Of a stretch of 64,000 nucleotides of DNA, positions 1 through 9,629 are shown one piece after another. Each line of letters opens with the position of its first letter. Within the stretch, counting starts at the first letter, position 1. The translations under genes and the position numbers were made by a program. The notes below the pieces were generated by a model that had not been told where the DNA came from, did no database searches, and saw nothing but the letters and a program-made list of their open reading frames with translations. Origin of the DNA: Alphaproteobacteria bacterium (GTDB lineage: Bacteria > Pseudomonadota > Alphaproteobacteria > Paracaedibacterales > VGCI01); contig VGCI01000002.1 of the NCBI GenBank assembly GCA_016870095.1, positions 186,001 to 250,000 of the forward strand, in the 5' to 3' direction.

Positions 1-167
1 ACAATGGTCCATGAGATGAGCCAAGTAAACCATTTCATTGCCGGCATCAAATTATCATTAGCAGAAGCTTGGATAATTTGATAAATCATTCCTTTTGTTG
101 GGTCAGGCATATCACCAGGACGTCTAGCGGCTGCATTGCGAATTCTATTCCTACTTGTTTCAATCAT
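1..167 (-). CDS. Hypothetical protein, C-terminus cut by window edge
   Basis: An open frame starts with ATG at 167 and runs off the left edge with 55 codons and no stop. The start overlaps the citrate synthase stop in an ATGA arrangement (4 bases), which suggests translational coupling and a shared transcript. The visible part begins with a basic, Arg/Ala-rich stretch, followed by a hydrophobic Trp-rich piece at about residues 44-55 that may begin a membrane helix. I do not recognise the family. The coupling to gltA is the main support for its being real. Confidence 0.55.
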   Translation of the reverse strand, partial: MIETSRNRIRNAAARRPGDMPDPTKGMIYQIIQASANDNLMPAMKWFTWLISWTI

Positions 168-1489
168 TTACTTTTCTCCTCTAGACGTTTTTCCATAGGT
201 ATATATTCCCGATACCCTTTCCCTATATACAGCTGACGGGGGCGCCCAATTTTTTGCATGGGATCCGCAATCATTTCTTTCCATTGGGATATCCAACCGA
301 CTGTACGGGCAATTGCAAAGAGAACCGTAAACATGGAAGTGGGAATGCCCATTGCTTTAAAAATAATGCCTGAATAAAAATCAACATTGGGATAAAGTTT
401 TTTCTCAATGAAATATTCATCTGCAAGTGCTATACGCTCCAACTCCATAGCTAGCTGGAGAGTCGGATTATTTTTTATACCAATCTCACCCATAATCTCA
501 TGACACGTTTGACGCAGAACATGAGCGCGGGGATCATAACTCTTGTAAACACGATGTCCAAATCCCATTAACCGGAAGGGATCAGACTTATCTTTAGCCC
601 GCTTGATAAATTCAGGAATTCGATCTACATGACCAATTTCTTCCAGCATTCGCAGAACCGCCTCATTGGCACCCCCGTGTGCGGGGCCCCACAAGGCTGC
701 AATTCCCGCTGCAATGCAAGCAAAGGGATTGGCACCACTCGAACCAGCTAAGCGTACGGTTGACGTCGAAGCATTTTGTTCATGATCAGCATGGAGAATG
801 AGAATGCGATCAATAGCCCGAGCCCAGAGAGGATTAATCTGATAAGGCTCCGAAGGGGTTGAAAACAACATATTGAGCATATTTTCAGAATAGCTTAAAT
901 GATTTTGCGGGTACACAAAAGGCTGACCAATAGAATATTTATAAGCCATACCAGCGAGCGTAGGCATCTTCGCAATTAGACGTAAAGCGGCAATTTGACG
1001 TTGATTAGGATCTTGAATATCTAAACTGTCATGATAAAATGATGACAGCGCCCCCACAACACCCACCATAATCGCCATAGGATGCGCATCGCGACGAAAT
1101 CCGCGATAAAAAGCACTCACCTGTTCGTGTACGAGGGTATGCTTGTTAATAGATTGAACAAATTCAATTTTTTGGGTAGCTGTCGGAAGTTCACCATAAA
1201 GAAGCAAATACGAAACTTCCATAAAGTCACTTTTCTCAGCCAATTGTTTTATGGGATACCCCCGATAAAGCAATATTCCCTTGTCACCATCGATAAAAGT
1301 GATTTCTGAGCGGCAACTGGCTGTAGACACAAAGCCAGGATCGAAGGTAAAGAGGCCCGAGGTTGCAAAGAGATCCTGAAGATCGAGAACTCCAGGTCCA
1401 TCAGTTCCAACATAAACCGGAAGATCTACGGTTTTTCCTTGATAACTCAACTGAGCAAATGTTTGAGTTTTAGGTGCCACCATGATCAT
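164..1489 (-). CDS. gltA: Citrate synthase (type II)
   Basis: Condenses oxaloacetate and acetyl-CoA to citrate as the entry step of the TCA cycle; cytosolic, hexameric in Gram-negative bacteria (family knowledge). The catalytic residues are visible: His in GPAHGG (about residue 271), His in GFGHRVYK (about 312) and Asp in NVDFYSG (about 370). The length of 441 aa from the chosen start fits the 425-440 aa family. The frame is open further up to 1528, but the ATG at 1489 is preceded by a GGGAAG ribosome site five bases away, and the extra N-terminus is not typical. It overlaps the following gene by 4 bases. The sucAB-lpd operon at the other end of the window serves the same cycle. Confidence 0.95.
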   Translation of the reverse strand: MIMVAPKTQTFAQLSYQGKTVDLPVYVGTDGPGVLDLQDLFATSGLFTFDPGFVSTASCRSEITFIDGDKGILLYRGYPIKQLAEKSDFMEVSYLLLYGELPTATQKIEFVQSINKHTLVHEQVSAFYRGFRRDAHPMAIMVGVVGALSSFYHDSLDIQDPNQRQIAALRLIAKMPTLAGMAYKYSIGQPFVYPQNHLSYSENMLNMLFSTPSEPYQINPLWARAIDRILILHADHEQNASTSTVRLAGSSGANPFACIAAGIAALWGPAHGGANEAVLRMLEEIGHVDRIPEFIKRAKDKSDPFRLMGFGHRVYKSYDPRAHVLRQTCHEIMGEIGIKNNPTLQLAMELERIALADEYFIEKKLYPNVDFYSGIIFKAMGIPTSMFTVLFAIARTVGWISQWKEMIADPMQKIGRPRQLYIGKGYREYIPMEKRLEEKSK

Positions 1490-1639
1490 TCTTTCTTCCC
1501 TTAATTTTAAAAGTAGCGAGAAAAGCAAATTAGGGGCAATAACGAACGATTACCCACATTCCTACTTTCAACTTTACGCCTGAAAGGTAAAGGAATCAAT
1601 AACACGACCGGGAATAATTTTAATTTCTCCCAAATTACG

Positions 1640-2227
1640 TTATTCAAAATCTTTCTGAAGTGTGTTGCGCACAGACTCTAACATAATTGCCTTAAAAGTG
1701 AAATCAGGGTGCGTCATTTCAACGATTATATCTTGATTAGGCTTTGAAAAATCAGCGATTTGTTCTTGTGTAAAAGCCCAATGGATAAAATGAATTGCCG
1801 ATGTCTTTCCTGACTCCGTTGTTCGGTTGGGATCCTCCTCGGGAAGTGATTGCAGGGTGTGCCCTGCAAACCGAAGGTATAAATGATGTTCAATACCCCC
1901 AAGTTTTCCCAAGACCTCTGCACGACGAATGGGATCATCAATCTCAATCATAAAGGTTGCCACTAGTTCTTTACCTTGAGGCATCAGGGGGTTGTAAGCC
2001 AAGAGCTCATCGGCCATTTGAGCATCCCCCCCTTTTTCGATGTAGAGCATTTCTTGCACCTGCCACCAAAGGGTATCGTAGTTTTCAAAGAAAAGTGTTG
2101 CCTCCGCCCCTAAGGGAACCCGACGATTTTTCTTAATAGCAATTGTTTCTTGACGCATCTGTTCCCGGACTCTGCGAAAAACTTCAATGGGAAGAATGTC
2201 TTCTGCTGTTAAGCATTTTTTCATCAT
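1640..2227 (-). CDS. DUF3501 family protein
   Basis: A soluble protein of about 195 aa matching the DUF3501 family, whose function is unknown. Family members usually sit beside a rubrerythrin and a GlpC-like Fe-S protein, exactly as here, so a role in handling peroxide or reactive oxygen together with those two is inferred. The frame can be read from a TTG at 2239, but the ATG pair at 2227/2224 is the more likely start. The sequence is acidic, with conserved-looking Trp and His (FFENYDTLWWQVQEML, IEHHLYLRFAGH). It has no signal peptide, membrane segment or metal-binding Cys cluster of its own. It is the last gene of a three-gene run with 2312-3613 and 3632-4048. Confidence 0.8.
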   Translation of the reverse strand: MMKKCLTAEDILPIEVFRRVREQMRQETIAIKKNRRVPLGAEATLFFENYDTLWWQVQEMLYIEKGGDAQMADELLAYNPLMPQGKELVATFMIEIDDPIRRAEVLGKLGGIEHHLYLRFAGHTLQSLPEEDPNRTTESGKTSAIHFIHWAFTQEQIADFSKPNQDIIVEMTHPDFTFKAIMLESVRNTLQKDFE

Positions 2228-2311
2228 GATTTCTTTCAATCTTTAAAAACTTATTCTTTTATTCATCAAAGCCTAAAGACACGAGGGGTAAAAAATAATC
2301 AACCTAAAGCT

Positions 2312-3613
2312 TTATAGCCCATAAGCGTGGGCAAATATCTCAATAGGATGAGCGTTTTCACTTACAAAATTAGAATCTAATTTTTCCATGCCCTGGCGAA
2401 TATGTGTAGCTGCCAGAGGGCATTCAGATAAAACGAGACGGTTCTGATTCTTTAAAGCCTGTTGTGCTACCGGCTTGCCAACCTTTAAGGCAATATCAAA
2501 ATTTTCGACCTTCAAGCCCCATGCTCCTCCATGACCGGAGCATCTTTCAATAACTTGCAAATCAATATCCGGAATCAAGCGAAGCAATTCCGCTGCTTTT
2601 TGACCCATATTTTGAGCCCGCGCATGACAGGCAATATGAACCGTCACGCCTTCTGTTAGCGGCTTAATGCCTTCTACTAACCCTGGCCCTTTAGCCAAAC
2701 TTACCATATATTCCGTAATATCCTTCGTTGAATGCCCTAAAAGATTTACATTTTCGTCATTGGGCAGAATTAACGGCCACTCCGACTTCAGCATCAAAGC
2801 GCAAGATGGCACAAGAGCAATGACTTCGTAACCTTGATCAATCCATGGTCTTAATTCGCCCGCAACACGCTTTGCGGCTTCAGCCACACCAGCAATATTA
2901 CCTTGCTCCAATAAAGGCATTGCGCAACAACCAGGATAAATAACTTGGGTTTCAACGCCGTTGTGAGCCAAAACTTTGCGCGTCGCAAGACCTATATTAG
3001 GGTTATTATAATTCCCATAACAGGTGGCATAAATAACGACTTTGCGCCCATAAGCAGGAGCTGCCTTATTGAGGGACAAGGGTTCACGGGTTTGGCGAAC
3101 GAGAGTTTTAGCGTGAAACTGAGGCACAGCGGCTTCCCGATGAATTCCCAATGTCTTTTCCAAGAGAGGGCGTGTGATTTTATTGCCTTCTTTTGTCGCC
3201 CAATTCGCCAGGGGAGCTACAGTTTTACCTACCGTACCCGCCAAATCTGTATTTGCTAAAATCTGCGTCGAAAAAGGTACTTTGCCCGCAGCAAACTCCA
3301 TCGCCCGATAGCGCAGCATAAGGTGGGGAAAGTCGATATTAAATTCATGTGGAGGCGTATAGGGACACTTTGACATGTAACACAAGTCACATAAGGTACA
3401 AGCTTCAACAGGGGGCGCAAAATCAGCACTAGCAACAGAATCTAATTCCCCGGTGGGCGCCGCATCAATTAAATCAAATAACCGCGGAAAGGTATCACAC
3501 AAATTAAAGCAGCGACGGCATCCGTGACAAATGTCAAAGACCCGCCGCATTTCTTCGTCTAATTTATCCGCATCTAAATAATCGGGATGAGTCCAATCAA
3601 TAGTATGACGCAT
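2312..3613 (-). CDS. GlpC/HdrD-like Fe-S oxidoreductase subunit
   Basis: A 433-aa protein with two N-terminal 4Fe-4S motifs (CHGCRRCFNLC near residue 29 and CTLCDLCYMSKCP near 92). Two C-terminal cysteine-rich CCG-type domains follow (YPGCCAMPL, then HIACHAR with ERCSGHGGAWG), as in GlpC, glycolate oxidase GlcF and heterodisulfide reductase subunit D. It probably passes electrons between a quinone or flavoprotein and a partner. In this neighbourhood (rubrerythrin upstream, DUF3501 downstream) the likely partner is rubrerythrin, so reduction of peroxide is inferred. No dehydrogenase subunit of the glycerol-phosphate type lies nearby, which argues against a GlpC role proper. The AGAGGTG ribosome site supports the ATG at 3613. 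Confidence 0.85.
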   Translation of the reverse strand: MRHTIDWTHPDYLDADKLDEEMRRVFDICHGCRRCFNLCDTFPRLFDLIDAAPTGELDSVASADFAPPVEACTLCDLCYMSKCPYTPPHEFNIDFPHLMLRYRAMEFAAGKVPFSTQILANTDLAGTVGKTVAPLANWATKEGNKITRPLLEKTLGIHREAAVPQFHAKTLVRQTREPLSLNKAAPAYGRKVVIYATCYGNYNNPNIGLATRKVLAHNGVETQVIYPGCCAMPLLEQGNIAGVAEAAKRVAGELRPWIDQGYEVIALVPSCALMLKSEWPLILPNDENVNLLGHSTKDITEYMVSLAKGPGLVEGIKPLTEGVTVHIACHARAQNMGQKAAELLRLIPDIDLQVIERCSGHGGAWGLKVENFDIALKVGKPVAQQALKNQNRLVLSECPLAATHIRQGMEKLDSNFVSENAHPIEIFAHAYGL

Positions 3614-3631
3614 GCAATGAGCACCTCTACC

Positions 3632-4048
3632 CTAGCTCATGGTCTCCAAAGCTCTTTGGAATCGACCGGCATGAGAACGTTCGGCTTTCCCTAAAGTTTC
3701 AAACCAATCTGCAATTTCTTCAAACCCTTCCTCACGGGCAGTACGAGCCATACCTGGATACATATCTGTGTATTCATGTGTCTCTCCCGCGATCGCAGCT
3801 TTCAAATTCAAAGAGGTATCGCCAATCGGCAAGCCCGTTGCCGGATCCCCAACAGCTGCAAGAAACTCTAAGTGACCATGTGCATGCCCGGTTTCACCTT
3901 CAGCTGTTGATCTGAATACACTGGCAACATCATTATGACCTTCAATATCTGCTTTTTGCGCAAAATAGAGATATCGACGATTGGCTTGTGATTCCCCAGC
4001 AAAGGCTTCTTTTAAATTTTGTTCCGTCTTACTTCCTTTTAAAGACAT
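3632..4048 (-). CDS. Rubrerythrin-type diiron protein without rubredoxin domain
   Basis: A four-helix diiron protein of 138 aa that reduces hydrogen peroxide in the cytosol (family knowledge). The two helix-pair metal motifs are visible: Glu in [12 protein letters not shown] with EGETGH, and IAGETHEY with GKAERSHA. The C-terminal rubredoxin domain with its CxxC pairs is absent, so electrons must come from another protein. The Fe-S protein 18 bases downstream is the obvious candidate. A very strong GAGGAGG ribosome site precedes the ATG. It leads the three-gene run with the Fe-S protein and DUF3501. Confidence 0.9.
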   Translation of the reverse strand: MSLKGSKTEQNLKEAFAGESQANRRYLYFAQKADIEGHNDVASVFRSTAEGETGHAHGHLEFLAAVGDPATGLPIGDTSLNLKAAIAGETHEYTDMYPGMARTAREEGFEEIADWFETLGKAERSHAGRFQRALETMS

Positions 4049-4161
4049 ACTTTCCTCCTCAAATTAAGCGATTTGTTCAATGAGTACTATCAGCTAAGTA
4101 AGGGGGAAACGTCAAGGGATATAGTGGCTTATATGAATTCTTGGGCTAAAATTCTTGAAGT

Positions 4162-4374
4162 TTAGGCAATAATATCGGGAACCAGAAGGCCATCAATTTT
4201 TTGGATTTGATCTTTTACAAGTATTCTTCGCTTCTTTAAGCGGTGAACTTGAACGTCGTTTTGGTGGCTATCAAGGGACAAATGAGAAATTTCGTCCACC
4301 AGCTGACGATCTTCCTTTTTGAGTTTGTCCAGCTTGTGCTGTAATTCTACAACCATACTTGGTTCTAGTGCCAT
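4162..4374 (-). CDS. DUF465 (YdcH-like) small coiled-coil protein
   Basis: A 70-aa, highly charged, all-helical protein with heptad-like Leu/Ile spacing (VELQHKLDKLKKEDRQL, then HRLKKRRILVKDQI). The pattern of an N-terminal helix, a short turn and then LKKRRLxLKDxI is that of the DUF465/YdcH family, common and often duplicated in Alphaproteobacteria and of unknown function. It stands alone between rubrerythrin and tRNA-Phe on the same strand. Confidence 0.75.
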   Translation of the reverse strand: MALEPSMVVELQHKLDKLKKEDRQLVDEISHLSLDSHQNDVQVHRLKKRRILVKDQIQKIDGLLVPDIIA

Positions 4375-4492
4375 TATTCCATAATACCCATATTATTTTG
4401 TAGTAATCTATATAATCACTTCTTAATCAAATAAACAACATAAATAATAAATACTACATTTAGTGTTAATTGAAAACTAGAAAGAAGATTAA

Positions 4493-4568
4493 TGGTGCCC
4501 AGAGCCGGGATCGAACCAGCGACACAGGGATTTTCAATCCCTTGCTCTACCAACTGAGCTATCTGGGC
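4493..4568 (-). tRNA. tRNA-Phe (GAA)
   Basis: A complete 76-nt cloverleaf with encoded CCA. The acceptor stem is GCCCAGA paired with TCTGGGC, the D arm contains AGCTCAGTTGGTAGAGC, and the anticodon loop TTGAAAA sits on an AGGGA/TCCCT stem. The T loop is TTCGATC. The anticodon GAA reads Phe codons. Confidence 0.97.
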
Positions 4569-4672
4569 ATACGTTTACACATTAGGCCTCCCAGACATAG
4601 TAAATCTTGACTGAATTGTCTAGATGAAAAATGGCATTGAAACGGAAACTTTGAAGTGAAAGGGCACCAAAC

Positions 4673-5887
4673 CTAATGGGACTGCTGTCGATCTCGAATC
4701 CATTTCAGGCAGGCATCGCGATTGGGCTGAAAATTTTGAGCAATCCACCAGGCTTCACACTGTTTCAAAAGGTCGCCCAATTTGGGACCTTGTTTTACAC
4801 CCATCCCCACAAGATCTTTGCCTTGAATAGGAAAGGTAGGATGCCGCCAAGATGCCGAAACATTTAAAGTTGCGTCAAGAATAGATCTTGTCGAACCTAC
4901 AGCGCGCAAAGTTAGGCTTAATCGAGTCAAATCTTCAAACCATTCAGCACCATCATGATAGAGATTTGCATAGATCGTCTTTTCAGAACTGGGATAATAC
5001 TCTAAACGATTTTGACAATATTGAAGGTAATTCTTTTGGTCTCGCGAAAGTCTTAAAGTTTTCGCCAGAGCCATAACGTCAATTTTGGGTAAAGAAAGGG
5101 CCGCTAAACGACACATTACTCGGGGGACTTTCTCAAAATTTAAAAGAGACTCGAAGGCATCAAGATTTATGGAGTGAGGCAAAATCAGGGGGGCAATACC
5201 CGCTTTGCTTAACAAACGAAGACTTGATAAAGGATCAGGGGCCGATAAAAGCTTCAAAAATTCATACCCGATACGCTCTCGCGACAAATCCTTTAGCCCC
5301 TGATGTAAAGCTGTACAGGCCTGTATTGCCTCTAAGTTGACAGGACCTTGGCCATACCAAGCTAAGAAGCGAAAGTATCGTAAGATGCGCAAATAATCTT
5401 CTTGAATGCGTGTATGGGCATCGCCAACAAAGCGAATCATCCCAAATTTAAGATCTTCTAGACCGTGAAAGTAATCGTAAATAGTCCCTTGGACGTCCGC
5501 GTAAAGCGCATTAATAGTGAAATCCCGACGGCTTGCATCTTCTTCCCAACTTGTTCCATACGTAACGCGTGCACGACGGCCGTTTGTTTCCCAATCTTTG
5601 CGCAAAGACGTAATTTGAAATGTTCGGTTTTCTAAAACAGCTGTTATGGTCCCGTATTCATAACCTGTCGGAATCACGTTGATATTCGCTTTGGTGAGGA
5701 TGTAAATAATATCATCAGGGCCAATGGGAATAGCTATATCAATATCTTGTGCAGAAATCCCTAGAACAGCATCACGCACACATCCTCCAACAAACCGTGC
5801 CTCTCCCCCCTCTTCCCGAAAAATTTGAAAGAGCCTTTGGGTTATGGCATCCCCCATAAGAGGAAATTGGGTTAAGTCGAGCTTCAT
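4673..5887 (-). CDS. cca: CCA tRNA nucleotidyltransferase / poly(A) polymerase family
   Basis: Adds or repairs the 3' CCA of tRNAs using CTP and ATP. Nucleotidyltransferase motifs are at the N-terminus: GGCVRDAVLG, the metal-binding DIDIA, and RRDFTINALY. The RNA- and head-binding helices follow (EDYLRILRYFRFLAWYG). The frame is open to a TTG at 5923, but the ATG at 5887 (MKLDLTQF) is the better start, giving 404 aa, normal for the alphaproteobacterial branch. No strong ribosome site is seen at either start. Because tRNA genes here already encode CCA, a repair role is likely. Confidence 0.9.
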   Translation of the reverse strand: MKLDLTQFPLMGDAITQRLFQIFREEGGEARFVGGCVRDAVLGISAQDIDIAIPIGPDDIIYILTKANINVIPTGYEYGTITAVLENRTFQITSLRKDWETNGRRARVTYGTSWEEDASRRDFTINALYADVQGTIYDYFHGLEDLKFGMIRFVGDAHTRIQEDYLRILRYFRFLAWYGQGPVNLEAIQACTALHQGLKDLSRERIGYEFLKLLSAPDPLSSLRLLSKAGIAPLILPHSINLDAFESLLNFEKVPRVMCRLAALSLPKIDVMALAKTLRLSRDQKNYLQYCQNRLEYYPSSEKTIYANLYHDGAEWFEDLTRLSLTLRAVGSTRSILDATLNVSASWRHPTFPIQGKDLVGMGVKQGPKLGDLLKQCEAWWIAQNFQPNRDACLKWIRDRQQSH

Positions 5888-5964
5888 CAATGATACTATA
5901 GGAAGTCTCACAAAATTGAGCAAGGGGAGGACTTAAGAACAAAATAACTTTGCAATTTTCCCCC

Positions 5965-7161
5965 TCAAATGCCCATCGCTTTTCGGATGAGGCGTCTTTT
6001 CAAGGGAGGGATTTGGTTTACGATTCCCAAACCTGTATTACGCATAAAAGAAAGTATGCTGGATTTGTTGGAGAATAATCGAACCATTCCATCACTCATT
6101 GCGAGTATCGAAGCTGTATCGAGTCGACGTCGACGCTGATAGTCAGATAAAATACTCTGTGATCCAATATCAAGCCCCAAATCCTTAGCTTTTTTGAGGA
6201 CTTCTGCCAAAATTTGCGCATCCCGCCAACCTAAATTAACTCCTTGTCCTGCCACAGGATGGACTGTATGAGCGGCATCCCCCACAATCGCGAGACGATG
6301 ATCGACTGTATTTTTCGCAACCATGGCCGAGAGGGGGTATGACCACCGCTTGCCAGAAACTTCCAAATTTCCATAAAAGGGAAAAATTTCTTGAAGCTCT
6401 AGGGAAATTTTGACATCGTCCAAGTCTAATAGACGATTAATATCCTGCGGAGAGCCTGTCCACACAATACCTGATCGGTTCACCCCAGTCACAGGGCATG
6501 TCCGTAAAGGTAAGATAGCAAACGGCCCTTGAGCTTGAAAAATCTCCCAGGCCCTGCCTTCGTGCGGTTTTTCATGACGGACGTGAGCAATAAAAGCCGA
6601 TTGGTTATATCGCCACCGAAATGTCTTGATACCCGCCTCATCTCTTAAGGGAGATAAGCGTCCTTCCGCTCCAATAATCAACGGGGTCTTCAAAACGTCA
6701 CCGTCCTCCAACTGAATGACAGCTGCTTCCAGGTGACGCTCACTTTGAAGCACCTGTGCGGGCGCCCTCCAAATCAAATTATGTGACAACTCCTGAGCAC
6801 GCTGAAAAATACCTTGGCGCAAAGTTCGATTTTCTACTATATAACCCATCGGATCTGGGCCAACATCTCGATGATCATAATAAACAGCCCAGGGAGAATC
6901 TTTTTCAAATACACGAATATCCAGGATAGGTTCTGCCGCATGGTCAACTTTGGGCCAGATGTTCAGGCGATCAAAAATAAGTTTTGATCCATAAGCGACA
7001 GCAGTTGTTCGCCCATCCAAATCTGGCTTTAAAAGATCCTCTGGTGACTCCCTATCTATCACTGTTACCATAAGTCCCTGTTGAGCCAGGGCGACACCTA
7101 ACGTTCCTCCAACCAAACCACCCCCAACAATGACAACATCCATTGCCTGTGGCTTTACCAT
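5965..7161 (-). CDS. ubiH: UbiH/UbiF/COQ6-family ubiquinone hydroxylase
   Basis: A flavin monooxygenase that hydroxylates the aromatic ring in ubiquinone synthesis. It has an N-terminal FAD-binding GGGLVGGTLG loop, a central substrate domain, and the second FAD motif GDAAHTVHPVAGQGVNLG near residue 286, diagnostic of the UbiH/COQ6 group. The length of 398 aa is normal. Which ring position it acts on cannot be told from sequence alone. The start at 7161 has an AGGGAG ribosome site and lies inside the last codons of the COQ9-like gene (7-base overlap), so the two are translationally coupled. Confidence 0.85.
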   Translation of the reverse strand: MVKPQAMDVVIVGGGLVGGTLGVALAQQGLMVTVIDRESPEDLLKPDLDGRTTAVAYGSKLIFDRLNIWPKVDHAAEPILDIRVFEKDSPWAVYYDHRDVGPDPMGYIVENRTLRQGIFQRAQELSHNLIWRAPAQVLQSERHLEAAVIQLEDGDVLKTPLIIGAEGRLSPLRDEAGIKTFRWRYNQSAFIAHVRHEKPHEGRAWEIFQAQGPFAILPLRTCPVTGVNRSGIVWTGSPQDINRLLDLDDVKISLELQEIFPFYGNLEVSGKRWSYPLSAMVAKNTVDHRLAIVGDAAHTVHPVAGQGVNLGWRDAQILAEVLKKAKDLGLDIGSQSILSDYQRRRRLDTASILAMSDGMVRLFSNKSSILSFMRNTGLGIVNQIPPLKRRLIRKAMGI

Positions 7162-7682
7162 GGCAAGCTCCCTAATTGTTTGAGCCCTTGATCTAGAGTA
7201 ACCAGTGTGTGCTCTTGTTCAGGCGTCTCGTCATAAATCCACACGTACAATACATAAATAAATAGGGTCAAATAAGCTCGTAATTGTATAGGAGCCCAAA
7301 GATTATCTTCCTCCATACCACAATCTTTCAAAATACGCGCAACCATTTTCATCACATAAGGACGTAACGTCAGCAGCATCAGAGGTTTTGCGACCAGGTC
7401 CCCCCAGAGACGACGAATCGCATTGCGATGAGAAGCACAAGCATCCAAATGACTCATGACCATATCTGTTAACCGATCATGTGTGGGTAATGTCGAGGGG
7501 GGGATTTCACGCATCGTCTGATCATGAATTTCTTCCATGAGGACTAAAACCATAAAGGCCGTTTCCGGATAAAGAGATGCAAGTTCAAGAGGGCTCTGCC
7601 CCGTTTCTTGAGCCAATCTTTCAACTGTTAAGGCTTCTAAACCCCCTTCTTCCGCTAGCTTCCATAGAGCCTCTTCATTCAT
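7155..7682 (-). CDS. TetR-fold / COQ9-like protein
   Basis: 175 aa, all helical. The N-terminal 45 residues look like a TetR helix-turn-helix (EEGGLEALTVERLAQETG, then a poorly conserved recognition helix). The C-terminal half, HRNAIRRLWGDL through YVLYVWIYDETPEQEHTLVTLD, resembles the COQ9 lipid-binding module more than a typical TetR ligand domain. COQ9 presents ubiquinone precursors to the synthesis complex, and this gene is coupled at both ends, to proC (4-base overlap) and to ubiH (7-base overlap). A ubiquinone role is therefore favoured over transcription control, but a TetR regulator cannot be excluded. Confidence 0.55.
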   Translation of the reverse strand: MNEEALWKLAEEGGLEALTVERLAQETGQSPLELASLYPETAFMVLVLMEEIHDQTMREIPPSTLPTHDRLTDMVMSHLDACASHRNAIRRLWGDLVAKPLMLLTLRPYVMKMVARILKDCGMEEDNLWAPIQLRAYLTLFIYVLYVWIYDETPEQEHTLVTLDQGLKQLGSLPW

Positions 7683-8461
7683 TGAGACAATTCCTGTCCT
7701 CTATGCACGGCCGCTTTTACAGCCGTATAAGTTAGCTTTTCTAAAGCATGACCTTGGTCAAATACACCTAATGCAGCAGCCGTTGTTCCTCCCGGGCTGG
7801 TAACTTTTATGCGCAAATCAGTTGCTGAATCTGACGTACCCTGAAGAATAGCCCCCACTCCTATAGCTGTTTGACGGGCTAATGCAAACGCCACCTCCCG
7901 CGGGAGACCACACTCAGCACCTGCAGCTGCCAGACATTCTACAAGGCGAAAAAAATAGGCCGGCCCGCTCCCAGACACTGCCGTCACAACGTCCATCAAA
8001 GCTTCGTGTTCGAGCCATATCGCTTTTCCAGATGCCTCAAAGATTGATTGTCCTAAAGCTCGTTGTTCTTTTGTTAACGGATTCTGCGCTACAAGAACGG
8101 AGATCCCCTGTCCCACTGTTACAGGGATATTGGGCATAGCACGAATAATACATTCGTCTTCGCCTAAAAGTCGATGATAAGTGCTCAATGTCAAACCTGC
8201 TGCTATAGATAAGAATAAACAACCCTGTCCTGAAAATCGTCGGTAATGAGGCAAAAGGTCAGGTAAAATTTGGGGTTTAACTGCAAAAATAATAAGATTG
8301 GGCACAAAATCTTCAGGAAGTGAAGCCAAATCGGGTACATATTGAGGATTTGACGGTTCAATGACAACGACATCAAAGGGCGCGTTATCCCGCTCCCAGC
8401 CTTGTTTTAAGGCACTTCCCATGACACCACATCCTACCAAAAGAAACTTTGCGCGTTTCAT
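7679..8461 (-). CDS. proC: Pyrroline-5-carboxylate reductase
   Basis: Reduces pyrroline-5-carboxylate to proline with NAD(P)H. A Rossmann GCGVMGSAL loop is at the N-terminus, and the family signatures MPNIPVTVGQG and SGSGPAYFF are present. The length of 260 aa is typical. Together with the arginase and ornithine aminotransferase at 58.3-60.4 kb it would complete the conversion of arginine to proline. It overlaps the next gene by 4 bases. Confidence 0.92.
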   Translation of the reverse strand: MKRAKFLLVGCGVMGSALKQGWERDNAPFDVVVIEPSNPQYVPDLASLPEDFVPNLIIFAVKPQILPDLLPHYRRFSGQGCLFLSIAAGLTLSTYHRLLGEDECIIRAMPNIPVTVGQGISVLVAQNPLTKEQRALGQSIFEASGKAIWLEHEALMDVVTAVSGSGPAYFFRLVECLAAAGAECGLPREVAFALARQTAIGVGAILQGTSDSATDLRIKVTSPGGTTAAALGVFDQGHALEKLTYTAVKAAVHRGQELSQ

Positions 8462-8550
8462 TTTATTCTCGCTTTCCTCAATCGTTCGCTCGAACCAACA
8501 TACTGCCCGTATATCCTTGATAAAAACTTCATAAAACTCCTAACGAAATA

Positions 8551-9045
8551 TCAAGCTTCTCCAACCGTATCAATTAACCCCATCTGCAAAGCATCCTGCG
8601 GAAGTGTACCATGGGTTAATAAGGTTCCAAAAACGGGATAAAATGTTTCACATTCTCCAATAATTGTTTCCATTAATTCCTCAATTTGAGGTGTTACTTC
8701 TTTAGATTTTTTGCCTTGTAAAAGCAGTGAATATCGAAAAACGATCCATTGATCATCAACCAAATCAAAGTGACCCATCCACAACCTTCGGTTGATTAAA
8801 GTCAGAAGTTCATAAATACCTAAAGGAAGGGGCTCTGGAACTTTTAAATCCAGGAAACAAGCCAGATAGAACAAATGGGATTCAGCCTGCCAGCACAGAT
8901 GGAAGCGATATTCACCCCAATGTCCCGGAATATCGATAATTAACTCATCGGGCCTCAGTCTTTCCCAATTCCATAAAGAATCTTCTGCAATTTGCGTCGC
9001 CACGCTTAAGGGATCAAAATTTTCAATCTTCTTCGCAACAATCAT
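8551..9045 (-). CDS. YbjN domain protein
   Basis: A protein of about 164 aa of the YbjN (DUF1790) family, which shares the fold of type III secretion chaperones; function is unclear in most bacteria. The visible pattern fits: hydrophobic strands alternating with acidic helices, and a central ILLTLINRRLW-like segment. Alphaproteobacteria commonly carry ybjN just upstream of proC, as here. The frame opens with a TTG at 9063, but the first ATG at 9045 (MIVAKKIENF) is preferred; neither has a clear ribosome site. Confidence 0.75.
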   Translation of the reverse strand: MIVAKKIENFDPLSVATQIAEDSLWNWERLRPDELIIDIPGHWGEYRFHLCWQAESHLFYLACFLDLKVPEPLPLGIYELLTLINRRLWMGHFDLVDDQWIVFRYSLLLQGKKSKEVTPQIEELMETIIGECETFYPVFGTLLTHGTLPQDALQMGLIDTVGEA

Positions 9046-9629
9046 TTTGGGAAATTTTTTCAATTCAATAAATTTGTAAGGTATCTTGGAATATTATACA
9101 TATAATTTCAAGGGTTGTGATACGAAGAAAGTTATATTCCAGGAAAAACATCCTATGCCATTAAGTCGCAGGGAGAGTCTTATTTCAGAGAAATACACCG
9201 TCACTATTCACTTTCAACCTCAATTTCTGGAAATTTTTTCTATATTTTTTCATGTATGGTATTGAAAAACAATGAGGAAAGGTATATTAAGGTAATTATA
9301 CCCATTGTGTATGAAGAAATAATTTGATTATTTGAATGTTGGAATTTAAACTTCAAGTCATTTCTTTAATCAGAATAAAGATAGCTATAGTGTAAAGGTC
9401 ACAACAAGAACCAGCATTAAAAACTATATCAACATCAGGATGATATTCTTCTCTAAAGTTGCACTCGGGTACTGCTGAAAAAATTTATTTTTATTTTTTA
9501 GTTGCCTGTGCGGCAAGCTTTATTACAAAAAAATCGATATAATTTCATTTTTTTTTAAAAGCTTAAAAGAATTTTAACCAATTAGCGATAAATTTAAATT
9601 GAAACCAAAATTATTTTAAGGGGTGGACC
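9046..9629. other. AT-rich intergenic region before the MarR gene
   Basis: About 580 bases between two divergently transcribed genes (ybjN leftward, MarR rightward). It is AT-rich with long A and T runs, especially 9480-9600, and must hold promoters for both genes. I see no credible coding frame, tRNA or clear inverted repeat. The end close to the MarR start has an AAGGGGTGG ribosome site. Confidence 0.6.
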
